From Ditylenchus dipsaci (taxonomy: Eukaryota > Nematoda > Chromadorea > Rhabditida > Anguinidae), in the NCBI GenBank assembly GCA_004194705.1, contig SADC01001324.1, forward strand, positions 1 through 64,000: a stretch of DNA of 64,000 nucleotides, read 5' to 3'. A program made the position numbers and the translations under genes. The stretch's first letter is position 1, and every line of letters starts with the position of its first letter. Positions 50,801 through 53,110 of this stretch are shown piece by piece. Under the pieces are notes generated by a model. It did not search any database. It was not told the origin of the DNA and saw only the letters and a program-made list of their open reading frames with translations.

Positions 50801-50883
50801 TCAACAGTCTGTGTGGGTATGGACAGATTGTCATCTATATCTAGCCATTTTTCGCTTTCCTCATCTGTTCCAATGGACGACAT
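2613..50883 (-). CDS. VPS8: VPS8, CORVET complex subunit (whole gene, multi-exon)
   Basis: VPS8 is a subunit of the CORVET tether, which joins early endosomes through Rab5. Exons I can place, in gene order: 50883-50785, 50432-50294, 47349-47321, 47210-47046, 46740-46573, 46529-46358, 45719-45614, 45558-45452, 44808-44404, 40391-40224, 40167-39980, 36573-36317, 36270-36169, 35645-35230, 35201-35145, 20229-20145, 20086-19875, 11672-11302, 10828-10781, 10603-10552, 10495-10354 and a RING exon ending at 2613. They give about 1230 residues in the same order as animal VPS8 (about 1430). Family signatures include [68 protein letters not shown] and [12 protein letters not shown]. An exon between 35145 and 20229, and one before the RING, remain unfound. 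Several 1-base frame breaks are needed, mostly at homopolymers. PHB1 lies inside on the other strand. Confidence 0.88.
2868..4218. mobile_element. non-autonomous element with iterated ends, TSD CATGCTCG
   Basis: Both ends carry short arrays based on GGACARTTCGTGG: direct at about 2875-2935 and inverted at about 4140-4212. The bases just outside each end are the same 8-mer, CATGCTCG (2860-2867 and 4219-4226), a target site duplication. The interior has GGGAATCCCG repeats near 3020-3150 and no transposase. The left target site is within a TTTAAAGGGGCATGC motif, itself the end of a separate MITE family seen at 20.6, 25.4 and 37.3 kb. Confidence 0.72.
4318..4395 (-). repeat. tRNA-like SINE head
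   Basis: Read on the minus strand, an A-box-like TGGTCGGGTGCACTTAGG is followed about 45 bases later by a B box GGTTCGATTCC, the spacing of a tRNA internal promoter. The flanks do not form an acceptor stem, so I call this a tRNA-derived retroposon remnant and not a working tRNA. Confidence 0.55.
4400..5390. other. A/T-rich intronic filler
   Basis: This stretch lies in the last VPS8 intron. It contains repeated AAAGTTACAAAAA blocks at about 4655-4735 and a reciprocal pair of CCAGACTGTT / AACAGTCTGG segments near 5105 and 5145. No coding region or clear element boundary is visible. Confidence 0.4.
5582..8297 (+). mobile_element. MULE-1: complete Mutator-like element, TSD ATAGAGGG
   Basis: The 2716-bp element is bounded by exact 8-bp duplications ATAGAGGG (5574-5581 and 8298-8305), as expected for the Mutator superfamily. 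The terminal inverted repeats begin CGG and contain GACGATTCACTCCC, then run into arrays of a roughly 27-base unit, GGGACGATTCACTCCC plus TCTTATATAAAT: about six copies at the left (5600-5800) and seven at the right (8065-8260), in opposite orientation. The interior carries one multi-exon transposase. Low divergence between copies and a readable transposase suggest a recent insertion. Confidence 0.9.
5981..7915 (+). CDS. MULE-1 transposase with FLYWCH and DDE domains
   Basis: I join 5981-6166, 6217-6516, 6569-6810, 6860-6962, 7010-7222, 7265-7507 and 7563-7915, giving about 546 residues. Splice phases agree throughout. A FLYWCH zinc finger lies near residues 75-140 (GFQFQ, YWQC, GCKAR, and a final H-N-H). 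The MULE DDE core follows: D in YWDGSF (about 266), D in SMDFEQ (about 334), the C-x2-H of GCLFHL, and E in [17 protein letters not shown] binds DNA and the DDE triad cuts and joins strands. One base seems missing in the T-run at about 7045-7049; otherwise it looks intact. The start is the first ATG in the frame that reads through exon 1. Confidence 0.85.
8870..9332. repeat. large near-perfect palindrome (foldback)
   Basis: Arms 8903-9115 and 9121-9330 are inverted copies with few differences and almost no spacer, centred near 9118 on an AGAATTCTG-like core. It can form a hairpin of about 210 bp. The long open frames on both strands mirror each other and follow from the symmetry, so I do not call them genes. 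The right arm is interrupted at its outer end by the element at 9332-9879. Confidence 0.8.
9332..9879. mobile_element. element with GGCAAATTTCG arrays, flanked by CTAG
   Basis: The ends are inverted and begin GGGAAACTTGCC. They continue as arrays of GGCAAATTTCGTTTT (inverted at about 9345-9440, direct at about 9745-9865). CTAG abuts both ends. Compared with the opposite palindrome arm, the uninterrupted site has one CTAG, so a 4-bp duplication is possible; because CTAG is self-complementary it could instead belong to the inverted repeat. Inside lies a second inverted pair with CCAAGGCAGTTTTTACG and GTGGTTAGGACACA, around T/G-rich GGTTTTGGGTGG repeats. No transposase is present. Confidence 0.65.
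9990..10350. other. GC-rich hairpins in a VPS8 intron
   Basis: No gene is seen. Near 10095-10170 are short self-complementary GC blocks (GGGCGCCAGCGCCC and GCACCGGGGCGCCGGTGC) unlike the surrounding A/T-rich DNA. Similar GGTGCCG-type blocks occur at 22.1 and 54.8 kb, so they are probably pieces of dispersed repeats. Confidence 0.4.
10354..20229 (-). CDS. VPS8: VPS8 exons for the C-terminal helical region
   Basis: Six exons lie here: 20229-20145, 20086-19875, 11672-11302, 10828-10781, 10603-10552 and 10495-10354. The first reads [18 protein letters not shown], matching the VPS8 'YE-x-QY-x-IIDCYL' segment. The second continues with [12 protein letters not shown] split AG|T codon joins it in frame to the third, which carries [25 protein letters not shown] and [11 protein letters not shown]. 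The fourth to sixth read [23 protein letters not shown] and [11 protein letters not shown], which correspond to the region just before the RING. A 56-bp intron (10496-10551) separates the last two. MULE-2 and other elements fill the 8.2-kb intron 11673-19874. Small phase mismatches remain at 11302/10828 and 10781/10603. Confidence 0.82.
10829..11301. other. VPS8 intron with repeated CGGCCGG motif
   Basis: This 473-bp intron contains CGGCCGG or close variants about five times at irregular spacing of 40-100 bases (about 10862, 10902, 11032, 11088 and 11130), with G/C-rich patches between. No coding potential fits VPS8. Confidence 0.4.
11780..13560. repeat. nested foldback repeats with a hairpin core module
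   Basis: Arms near 12715-12850 and 13255-13395 are inverted copies (AAATCAACTTTTTT, TCGACCTAAAATGGCC and ATTGACCAGAAC blocks). Between them, 12945-13240 is a copy of the dispersed core module CTCTGGTATGCATACATTTT with a GCGCCCCGAAGGG loop. C8-C9 and G12 tracts occur at the arm ends (about 12720 and 13370). An outer segment at 11785-12170 carries GGGGGGGCTTTTAT and its inverted partner. No host exon is visible. Confidence 0.6.
14100..15730 (+). pseudogene. MULE-2 transposase, degenerate
   Basis: Pieces of a FLYWCH-MULE transposase occur in order on the + strand. First is a FLYWCH finger (about 14160-14290: [13 protein letters not shown] and a H-x-G-H end) broken by a TAG at 14195-14197. Then come [14 protein letters not shown], the catalytic MDGTFYAAP with KQMYVVGF (about 14850-14920), [10 protein letters not shown] with KHCLFHL (about 15115-15195), and PRTNNGVEN with the third acidic residue, directly followed by TAA at 15591-15593. 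At least two in-frame stops plus frame changes make it nonfunctional as read. It differs clearly from MULE-1 in sequence, so it is a separate family. Confidence 0.75.
15970..16250. repeat. half of an AACCAAGTGGTCGTCCACTT foldback inside MULE-2
   Basis: Near 16225-16245 is the imperfect palindrome CCAAGTGGACGACCACTTGG, preceded by a TTTTACCACTATCAAACCA segment. The same pairing of motifs is found as a full foldback at 18707-19018 and in part at about 25083. It is probably a small element carried inside MULE-2. Confidence 0.5.
16680..17220. other. A/T-rich VPS8 intron, no features seen
   Basis: This stretch follows the right end of MULE-2 and precedes the piggyBac remnant. I see no element ends, arrays or coding segments in it. 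Confidence 0.4.
17400..17960 (+). pseudogene. piggyBac-type transposase remnant (C-terminal part)
   Basis: The + strand encodes a YNQYMGG segment, a run of twelve Gs (17467-17478), then [20 protein letters not shown] and, after a TAG at 17540-17542, [15 protein letters not shown] with [12 protein letters not shown]. These match the conserved 'MGGVD-x-DQ... Y... KW... NAW-x-LY' end of piggyBac-family transposases. A Cys-rich segment ([15 protein letters not shown], about 17840-17885) fits the family's C-terminal Cys finger. Stops and frame changes, plus the absence of the N-terminal catalytic part, make it a fossil. An ACACAAATAC microrepeat near 17665-17700 interrupts the spacer. Confidence 0.72.
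18605..19110. repeat. foldback ending in tRNA-like B boxes
   Basis: Inverted outer segments carry GGTTCGAATCCACCTGG (minus at about 18610-18640, plus at about 19080-19105). An inner palindrome at 18707-19018 has ends with AACCAAGTGGTCGTCCACTT and long TTTTACCACTGTCAAACCATCTTCAG arms. It lies inside the 17976-19656 element. Confidence 0.6.
19125..19200 (+). repeat. tRNA-like SINE head
   Basis: An A-box-like GAGTGGTGTAGAGG and a B box TGGTTCGAACC are spaced as in a tRNA internal promoter. Acceptor-stem pairing is absent, so this is a SINE-type remnant. Confidence 0.5.
20574..21739. repeat. MITE with TTTAAAGGGCC ends, carrying a second element
   Basis: The ends are TTTTTAAAGGGCCATAGCC (20573) and GGCCATGGCCCTTTAAA (to 21739). 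Just inside is a foldback (21540-21705) with TTGTTAGAAACC and TCTGTAC blocks. The same design occurs at 25375-25613 and, with the same TTTAAAGGGCATGCCC ends, at 37273-37519. It is split by the array element at 20617-21533. Confidence 0.6.
20617..21533. mobile_element. element with GGACAGAAGTGTCC arrays, TSD CCCGCCAA
   Basis: The termini are arrays of the about 10-11-base unit GGACA(G/T)TTCTGTCCC (20636-20760) and its inverse (21408-21520). Next to them lie inverted TTTCCAAATTTACTTA segments. Exact 8-bp duplications CCCGCCAA flank it (20609-20616 and 21534-21541). The interior (20990-21345) is a degenerate C/T-rich tandem region with recurring TACC. No transposase is present. Confidence 0.75.
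22470..22489 (+). promoter_or_regulatory. splice acceptor just before the PHB1 start codon
   Basis: A T-rich tract ends in TTTTTAG at 22475, only 14 bases before the PHB1 ATG at 22490. This is the typical position of a spliced-leader trans-splice acceptor in nematodes. It could equally be the acceptor of an ordinary 5' UTR intron; no donor is evident upstream. Confidence 0.45.
22490..24282 (+). CDS. PHB1: Prohibitin-1 (PHB1), nested in a VPS8 intron
   Basis: PHB1 forms ring complexes with PHB2 in the inner mitochondrial membrane and chaperones membrane proteins. Exons: 22490-22515, 22562-22625, 22670-22737, 23213-23305, 23357-23391, 23440-23580, 23625-23708, 23910-23963 and 24028-24282. They give about 273 residues; the family is usually about 272. 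A hydrophobic N-terminus (about residues 10-25) is followed by the SPFH/band-7 domain: [52 protein letters not shown] and LILDD-type GILLDDISI. The coiled coil [17 protein letters not shown] and the end [14 protein letters not shown] follow. GTHFLIP and TYLP mark PHB1 rather than PHB2. Single bases appear missing in short homopolymers near 22591 and 22717. It is antisense to VPS8. Confidence 0.93.
24425..24555. repeat. CAAAATACCCAAAGA tandem array 3' of PHB1
   Basis: Eight or so copies of a 14-16-base unit (CAAAATACCCAAAGA with variants) start about 140 bases after the PHB1 stop. No inverted partner is seen nearby. Confidence 0.7.
24702..24855. mobile_element. 154-bp foldback MITE, TSD GAGGCAGC
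   Basis: The inverted ends GGCAACCAGACA run into an almost complete palindrome containing TTTGTCGCGCGACATTTTC on both arms. Exact 8-bp duplications GAGGCAGC flank it (24694-24701 and 24856-24863), with one extra C at the right junction. It is non-coding, in the large VPS8 intron. Confidence 0.75.
25375..25613. repeat. foldback MITE with TTAAAGGRGCATGCC ends
   Basis: The left end reads TTAAAGGAGCATGCCC and the right GGTATGCCCCTTTAA. Internal arms with TGAACTTGTGTACGGATTTT and TTTGTTAGAAAC are inverted. It is the same family as 20574-21739. Confidence 0.65.
26139..26280. mobile_element. 142-bp MITE, TSD GTGTATAC
   Basis: The ends TAAGGTTGGGTAATT and ATCAACCAACCCTA are inverted, and the body repeats GGTAATTACC. 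Exact 8-bp copies GTGTATAC lie at 26131-26138 and 26281-26288. The TARGGTTG start and 8-bp duplication suit a hAT-type MITE. It is inserted in the left array of the 26051-28495 element. Confidence 0.78.
26345..26405 (+). repeat. tRNA-like segment (inverted copy at 28262-28325)
   Basis: A B box GGTTCGACTCCCAG is preceded by TAGCGAATAGATGATCTCTC and followed by TGGGTGCAT. The same sequence lies inverted at 28262-28325, near the other end of the element. It looks like part of the sub-terminal inverted repeat, derived from a tRNA or SINE. Confidence 0.55.
26400..27120. repeat. GAGAATCTCAC-type microsatellite and foldback
   Basis: The stretches 26410-26585 and 26940-27105 are rich in CTCACTCTCACTCAC and GTGAGAATCTCAC, in partly inverted order around the MITE at 26631-26938. 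No coding content. Confidence 0.6.
26631..26938. mobile_element. CCGTATTTCC MITE flanked by TA
   Basis: The inverted ends CCGTATTTCCTCTAATAAGC and TCTTATTAGAGGAAATACG lie between TA dinucleotides, as for Tc1/mariner relatives. Near the left end CTCTAATAAGCGCCCA is repeated three times. It shares its end sequence with the ORF-bearing element at 42411-42853 but has no ORF. Confidence 0.7.
27130..28260. other. interior of the 26.05-28.50-kb element, no gene seen
   Basis: A/T-rich sequence. Short inverted pairs flank 27165-27370 (CCTACAAAGAGTATTTTTCT and its reverse). No transposase motif was found on either strand. Confidence 0.4.
28516..29398. mobile_element. 883-bp hAT-like MITE, TSD ATTTGAAC
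   Basis: The ends TAGGGTTGCTGAAATGTCC and CAGCAACCCTA are inverted, followed by repeated GGACATATGTCCGGACAT. Exact 8-bp copies ATTTGAAC lie at 28508-28515 and 29399-29406. TAGGGNTG tips with 8-bp duplications are typical of hAT elements. No transposase. Confidence 0.8.
29470..30415. repeat. GCTGCAAAAAGAC fragment plus foldback with the core module
   Basis: The stretch 29470-29585 matches one end of the GCTGCAAAAAGAC array element at 48.5 kb. The stretch 29700-30410 is a foldback whose outer arms (ATTTTTCACTTATTT, CTTTATGTGCTTAAAACGATAAGA) match those at 49678-50240. Its centre (29890-30185) is a copy of the hairpin core module. A run of C and a GC-rich CCCCCTGCGCCCCCGAAG hairpin lie at about 29605-29690. 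Confidence 0.65.
30770..31075. repeat. GTAGGTGAGCCAGGAGAGTGG tandem minisatellite
   Basis: About nine degenerate copies of a 30-36-base unit (GTAGG-GAGCCAGGAGAGTGGGTAGG) are aligned in the same direction. It lies in the large VPS8 intron and shows no coding constraint. Confidence 0.7.
31080..31945. repeat. foldback carrying a core hairpin module
   Basis: Outer arms 31085-31285 and 31745-31940 are long inverted copies (TTAGAATGTGACC, AAATGCTCAGCATTC, CCCAACAATAAAAATG). The loop holds the core module at 31365-31625, with the GCGCCCCCGAAGGGGCGC hairpin. Confidence 0.7.
32073..32968. mobile_element. Tc1/mariner-type foldback with CAGTAGCGG ends
   Basis: The ends TACAGTAGCGGAAAAAAGTC and GACTTTTTCCGCTGCTGAATA are inverted. 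The arms extend over 300 bp each (AACAAGCATGTTTTCTGCAG, GAAACACTTTAATCTTTTGCC) around a short loop near 32520. TA at the junctions and the CAGT tip suggest a Tc1/mariner-derived foldback. No transposase. Confidence 0.6.
33000..34960. other. large VPS8 intron, A/T-rich, little recognisable
   Basis: I see no complete element or gene. A G9 tract lies at about 34450. The unfound VPS8 exon(s) could be here. Confidence 0.35.
34985..35060 (-). repeat. tRNA-like SINE head
   Basis: On the minus strand a B box AGGTTCGACTACC is preceded by GGTCAC, with weak A-box similarity beyond. It lies just upstream of the VPS8 exon 35201-35145 on the same strand. It is degenerate. Confidence 0.4.
35145..40391 (-). 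CDS. VPS8: VPS8 exons for the central helical (clathrin-repeat-like) region
   Basis: Six exons: 40391-40224 ([32 protein letters not shown]), 40167-39980 ([22 protein letters not shown]), 36573-36317 ([28 protein letters not shown]), 36270-36169 ([25 protein letters not shown]), 35645-35230 ([32 protein letters not shown]) and 35201-35145 ([18 protein letters not shown]). Order and content follow animal VPS8 without rearrangement. Frame breaks occur near 40300, near 40090, in the A-run at 36361-36364 (one base short) and in the T-run at 35479-35483 (one base long). Each is restored by a single-base change. Confidence 0.87.
36005..36090 (-). repeat. tRNA-like SINE head
   Basis: Minus-strand A box CATGGTACAGTGAATAAT and B box GGTTCGATTCC lie about 40 bases apart. 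No acceptor-stem pairing, so not a functional tRNA. Confidence 0.55.
37140..37200. repeat. A-box-like SINE fragment
   Basis: CAGTATGGTGCAGTGGAAT matches, in inverted orientation, the A-box segment of the SINE head at 38285-38360. The two bracket the MITE at 37273-37519 and the foldback at 37872-38250. Confidence 0.4.
37273..37519. mobile_element. MITE with TTTAAAGGGCATGCCC ends
   Basis: The ends TTTAAAGGGCATGCCCGTGC and GCACGGGCATGCCCCTTTAAA are inverted. GTG lies at both outer junctions, possibly a 3-bp duplication. Same family of ends as 20574-21739 and 25375-25613. Confidence 0.65.
37872..38252. mobile_element. foldback with AGGACAATAC ends
   Basis: Inverted AGGACAATACTTTTTTTTGG and CAAAAAAAAGTATTGTCCT ends lead into long arms (TTGCGTAATTAGATTG, ATGAGGTATCATTTATTGCA) meeting near 38065. 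Flanking octamers AAATGAAA and TAATGAAA differ at one base. It probably belongs to an 8-bp-TSD superfamily. Confidence 0.68.
38285..38360 (-). repeat. tRNA-like SINE head
   Basis: Minus-strand A box TATGGTGCAGTGGAAT and B box GGTTCGACTCCCAG are spaced as in a tRNA. It is the clearest of the tRNA-like heads here and is related to the copies at 36.0 and 37.1 kb. No acceptor stem. Confidence 0.6.
38625..38885 (+). pseudogene. two coding-like segments of unknown origin
   Basis: After a CTTTTTAG acceptor-like site, the + strand reads [20 protein letters not shown] with [16 protein letters not shown]...ACAG interval of about 50 bases (38732-38780) looks like a small intron, and a further open segment ([13 protein letters not shown]) stops near 38870. 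Codon use is more balanced than in the surroundings. I do not recognise the family. It may be a fragment of a transposase or a captured host gene in a VPS8 intron. Confidence 0.3.
39000..39520. repeat. copy of the core hairpin module in inverted arms
   Basis: The stretch 39165-39405 matches the core module (CTCTGGTGTGCATACATTTT, GAGTCACTTTCGAGTGATTT, ACTCACTTACCTTAGACA). The outer GGGCTGTATTGGGAGGGGA segments also occur at 31.3 kb, and inverted AATTTTAAAGG arms lie near 39080 and 39520. Confidence 0.6.
41230..41470. repeat. CACCCTCCTGGGTACC degenerate tandem repeat
   Basis: About eight degenerate copies of a 25-30-base unit rich in CCTCCTGGGTACC. Similar in style to the interior of the 20617-21533 element. 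It lies in the VPS8 intron 40392-44403. Confidence 0.6.
42411..42853 (+). mobile_element. TA-flanked 443-bp element with a single HTH ORF
   Basis: The inverted ends are CCGTATTTCCTCTAATTAGC, then a C tract, then CCCGGAATTTGTACCC, and the reverse at the right. The 55-60-base repeats reach to within 10-15 bases of the start codon and to the stop codon of the ORF. TA flanks both tips (42409-42410 and 42854-42855), as in Tc1/mariner-type insertion. The end sequence is shared with the ORF-less MITE at 26631-26938. Nothing but the ORF and the ends is present. Confidence 0.82.
42476..42796 (+). CDS. 106-residue helix-turn-helix protein of a TA-flanked mini-element
   Basis: The ORF is intact from an ATG preceded by TTTCAGCA (a splice-acceptor-like context) to a TAG at 42794-42796. 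Residues about 8-22 are strongly basic ([11 protein letters not shown]), suggesting nuclear localisation or DNA contact. Residues about 35-75 look like a homeodomain-type HTH ([20 protein letters not shown], then [12 protein letters not shown]), similar in style to the first DNA-binding subdomain of Tc1/mariner transposases. The C-terminal part ([19 protein letters not shown]) could start a second helical unit. There is no room for a DDE catalytic domain. Codons favour G or C at third positions, unlike neighbours. It may bind the element's ends or other members of the family. The family assignment is by pattern only. Confidence 0.7.
   Translation: MSRKLTDSAKAKRKKKKNRKIEKAEDLPNHIKHSMIEGLYRIGWDAPKIIKETGLGKSTVYDNLKRFEKRGTCTPANDEATKLRATAWAKKYGSSSAAKKLRWTKS
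43153..43926. mobile_element. 774-bp foldback, TSD GAGGTGAT
   Basis: The inverted ends TAGAGATGCGCACTCCGATT extend into almost full-length arms (about 390 bp each) meeting near 43545. Exact 8-bp copies GAGGTGAT lie at 43145-43152 and 43927-43934. Arm blocks include TTTTTTCGAGAGG and ATCATCATCGTCC. No ORF of note. hAT or MULE derived by duplication length. Confidence 0.82.
44240..44295 (-). repeat. tRNA-like B-box fragment
   Basis: Minus-strand CTGGTTTGAATCCC resembles a mutated B box, next to the VPS8 exon 44808-44404. Weak. Confidence 0.3.
44404..50883 (-). CDS. VPS8: VPS8 exons for the acidic N-terminus and beta-propeller
   Basis: Nine exons. The start codon at 50883-50881 opens an acidic segment ([20 protein letters not shown]) whose 50785 end joins in phase to 50432-50294. 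A 29-base micro-exon (47349-47321) follows, then 47210-47046 ([18 protein letters not shown]), 46740-46573 ([31 protein letters not shown]), 46529-46358 ([20 protein letters not shown]), 45719-45614 ([15 protein letters not shown]), 45558-45452 ([18 protein letters not shown]) and 44808-44404 ([28 protein letters not shown]). These correspond to the WD-like propeller of VPS8. One base seems missing in the T6 run at 47174-47179 and one near the start of exon 44808. The AA|GTTTGT donor at 46358 is of a kind used in nematodes. Confidence 0.88.
47480..48257. mobile_element. 778-bp hAT-type foldback, TSD GTTGGGAC
   Basis: The ends CAGTGATGTTTTTGTGTACT and GTACACAAAACATCACTG are inverted. The arms are almost complete copies (about 380 bp) that meet near 47870. 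Exact 8-bp copies GTTGGGAC lie at 47472-47479 and 48258-48265. The CAGTG tip and 8-bp duplication indicate a hAT-derived MITE. High arm identity suggests young age or gene conversion. Confidence 0.86.
48454..49672. mobile_element. element with GCTGCAAAAAGAC arrays, TSD TTATTTAG
   Basis: The ends GGGCAAAGCTTTTCCTTGCTGC and reverse run into arrays of the about 18-base unit GCTGCAAAAAGACTTTTTTT (48470-48695 and, inverted, 49430-49660). Exact 8-bp copies TTATTTAG lie at 48446-48453 and 49673-49680. Inside is a tandem GTGGACGAATTGAC repeat (49255-49380). No transposase. A fragment of the same terminus lies at 29470-29585. Confidence 0.82.
49675..50245. repeat. foldback with TTAGCTGG-type ends
   Basis: The ends ATTTAGCTGGGGGCGCATTT and AAATGCGCCCGCCAGCTAAAT are inverted. 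Arms share CTTTATGTGCTTAAAACGAT and the ACCTTGG motif, and meet near 49965 around two copies of TTAATCAAGAGTC. The same arms occur around 29.7-30.4 kb. The neighbouring array element sits at its left end. Confidence 0.7.
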
Positions 50884-50885
50884 GC

Positions 50886-53105
50886 ACTACTATGAATTCC
50901 ACTTTAATAATATGTAATTTGTTTTTAAATTTTGTTTCAAAAAATACAAAAATTGTGTTTGACAAGGTAGCTCAACAAGCACTCATTTATTGAAATAATC
51001 CAACCATTTATTTTATGCATAAGTGAATGACCATTTTTGAACAATAATAGTAATAACAACCTACCAAAAGTGTGAATAAATTAGAGTTGGTAGTGAATAG
51101 AGGGTGTCTCAAAATTATTAGGTATTTTTAGAAAATGTTGTCGAGGGCTTAAATTATTTATGTCAATTGCTTGTGTCCAAGTAGAGATTCTTCCGTAAGA
51201 AAAAAGAAAGAGAAAAATCAGTAATTCGTAAATCGGAAAATACGCTAATTCAAATGGAATTTAAAAAATACCCAATACTTTTGGGACACCTTCTATTAGA
51301 TATAAAATTATTCTTAAAAGCCCTTATCAGACAGCTACACTATTTACGATTACATTATCTGAAAACCAGGGTCGTCATCTGTTATAATTTATAAGATTTG
51401 CCCTTATTTTGGAACTGAAAAACTGCAAAAATCTTATTTTTTAGCGCCAGCAATAAGCACTGGATAAAACAGCATTTTTTTGCTAAAATACTCTAAAATG
51501 TCCTTATTTTCAAAACTTTGAGATCCTAACACTGCGTAAAACCTATAATTATCCGTCTTCCTTGTTCAAAATCGTATTTGTGGCATTGTGTTTTTGACTT
51601 AGTTTTTGAAAACTGCTCTCAGTCGAGTATAAAAACTTCGTATAAAAAATACAATCAAATAACTAATACAAATCGAAACAGTCCAATTTCATACAATCGA
51701 CTCCTGGAAATTCAGTGCTAAGAGCAATTTTTTAGAGAATTTTTTTCTCCTACAGTCAAGCTTTTTTATAAGCTACACTCCATTTCAGCTACAGTTTCTT
51801 ATAAGCTACACCTGAGTCCAGTCCCAAATGGGGTATGTTCCGTTTAATATACCCCCTATATGAGCTACACCTCTCTATAAGCTACATTTAAGATCGGTCC
51901 CGAGGTGTAGCTTATAGAGAAGATTGACTTATCTTGTTCAGCCTGAAATTCTGAACAAAACGCTCGCATTGGTACAAAAAGCCTTTTAAGTGTTGAGAGA
52001 AGTCTTCAAAAACCGAGTCAAAAACATAATGCCAAAAACACAATTTTGAATAAAAGGGGCGATGATTAGAGATTACTGTTTTATCATTAACTGTTTATAT
52101 GGCTAAAAGGCTTTTCCGGAATTTTTTCGGATAGTACAGACAATAAGGCAAAAAGACAACAAAAAATTGAATCACATTGCTTTAAGGGTATGTAGTAAGG
52201 GATAATAGGCAAGTAGTCCAACATAATTAGTAGTAGAATGGTGGTTTAAGAAGAGGTCGGCCATGGAACGTTTAGAAGGACAAAGAGAGAGAATATATCT
52301 GCCATTGGCACTTTTGCACATACTACTATTATTACACACAGTTGCACAAAAACGGTGAATTGAGCCCAGAAAGAAAAATAAAATCCCAAGACAATAAATT
52401 AGCGAAATCTATATACTGTATAACCTCTAGTAATCTTTCTAACCAAAAGTGACGGAAATGTAGCCTAAATAACTTTAAAATTCTAAAATTTGGCCGTTTT
52501 TTCGGTTCTCAGATACCACATATTGGATTTTAAAAAATGCCAGATATCCGACACAGTCCTAGTCTACAGTATTTATAGGTCTTCTAGTTTTTTCTATTAT
52601 CTTCCTGACGTTCCAACCCCTTCGATATAAACCTCCGACTCATGATTGCATGATGATATTAGGAAAACATTTGGCAGTTTTGCTGCTTTCTATTTTGCTT
52701 GGTCTTTTTTGTAAGCTTTCAAAAAATTTGTAAGCTTCGTAAGCTTCAAAATTCAGAAAAGGTATTTCTAGCAATGTCTTTTTGACCCACATTTTGAGCC
52801 AGTGAGATGGATAGTAACTTGCTTGAGATAAGTCTCAAAATGTGGTTCAAAAACACACCGCCACAAAGACGTTTTTTCGAATTTTGACGTGCCCGTCTAT
52901 TAGAGCGTTTGCGGTATTTACATTTTTTACTATTAGGAAAAGAATTAAATAGAGGCTATATGGTAATATTAAGAAGGAAATTTTCAATATCGTATAGACA
53001 GTAGAGTCTAACAAGCTAGAATACAGATCAACAAATTATTTTACAAAAATATCCCTTTGACGGAGAATTCATATTCTTTGGGTTGATTGGGTGTACTGCA
53101 TCATG
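50886..53105. other. intergenic region between VPS8 start and GMPPB end
   Basis: No gene is visible. A small element lies at about 51102-51298, with inverted AGGGTGTCTCAAAATTATTA and ATACTTTTGGGACACCTTCT ends, a tip sequence common in mariner-like elements. TATAAGCTACAC repeats occur at 51765-51925. The VPS8 promoter should lie within the first part but I see no clear motif. Confidence 0.5.
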
Positions 53106-53110
53106 GGTGA

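Noticed and set aside
2613..50883. VPS8 as two separate genes or as a pseudogene
   Set aside because: Exons run in strict family order without duplication from N-terminus to RING, and splice phases match at most joins. The frame breaks are single-base, mostly at homopolymers, and occur equally in PHB1, GMPPB and RPS3.
51765..51930. TATAAGCTACAC repeats as a promoter for VPS8
   Set aside because: The TATA-like strings are parts of a tandem and inverted repeat, about 1 kb from the start codon, and similar ones occur away from genes.
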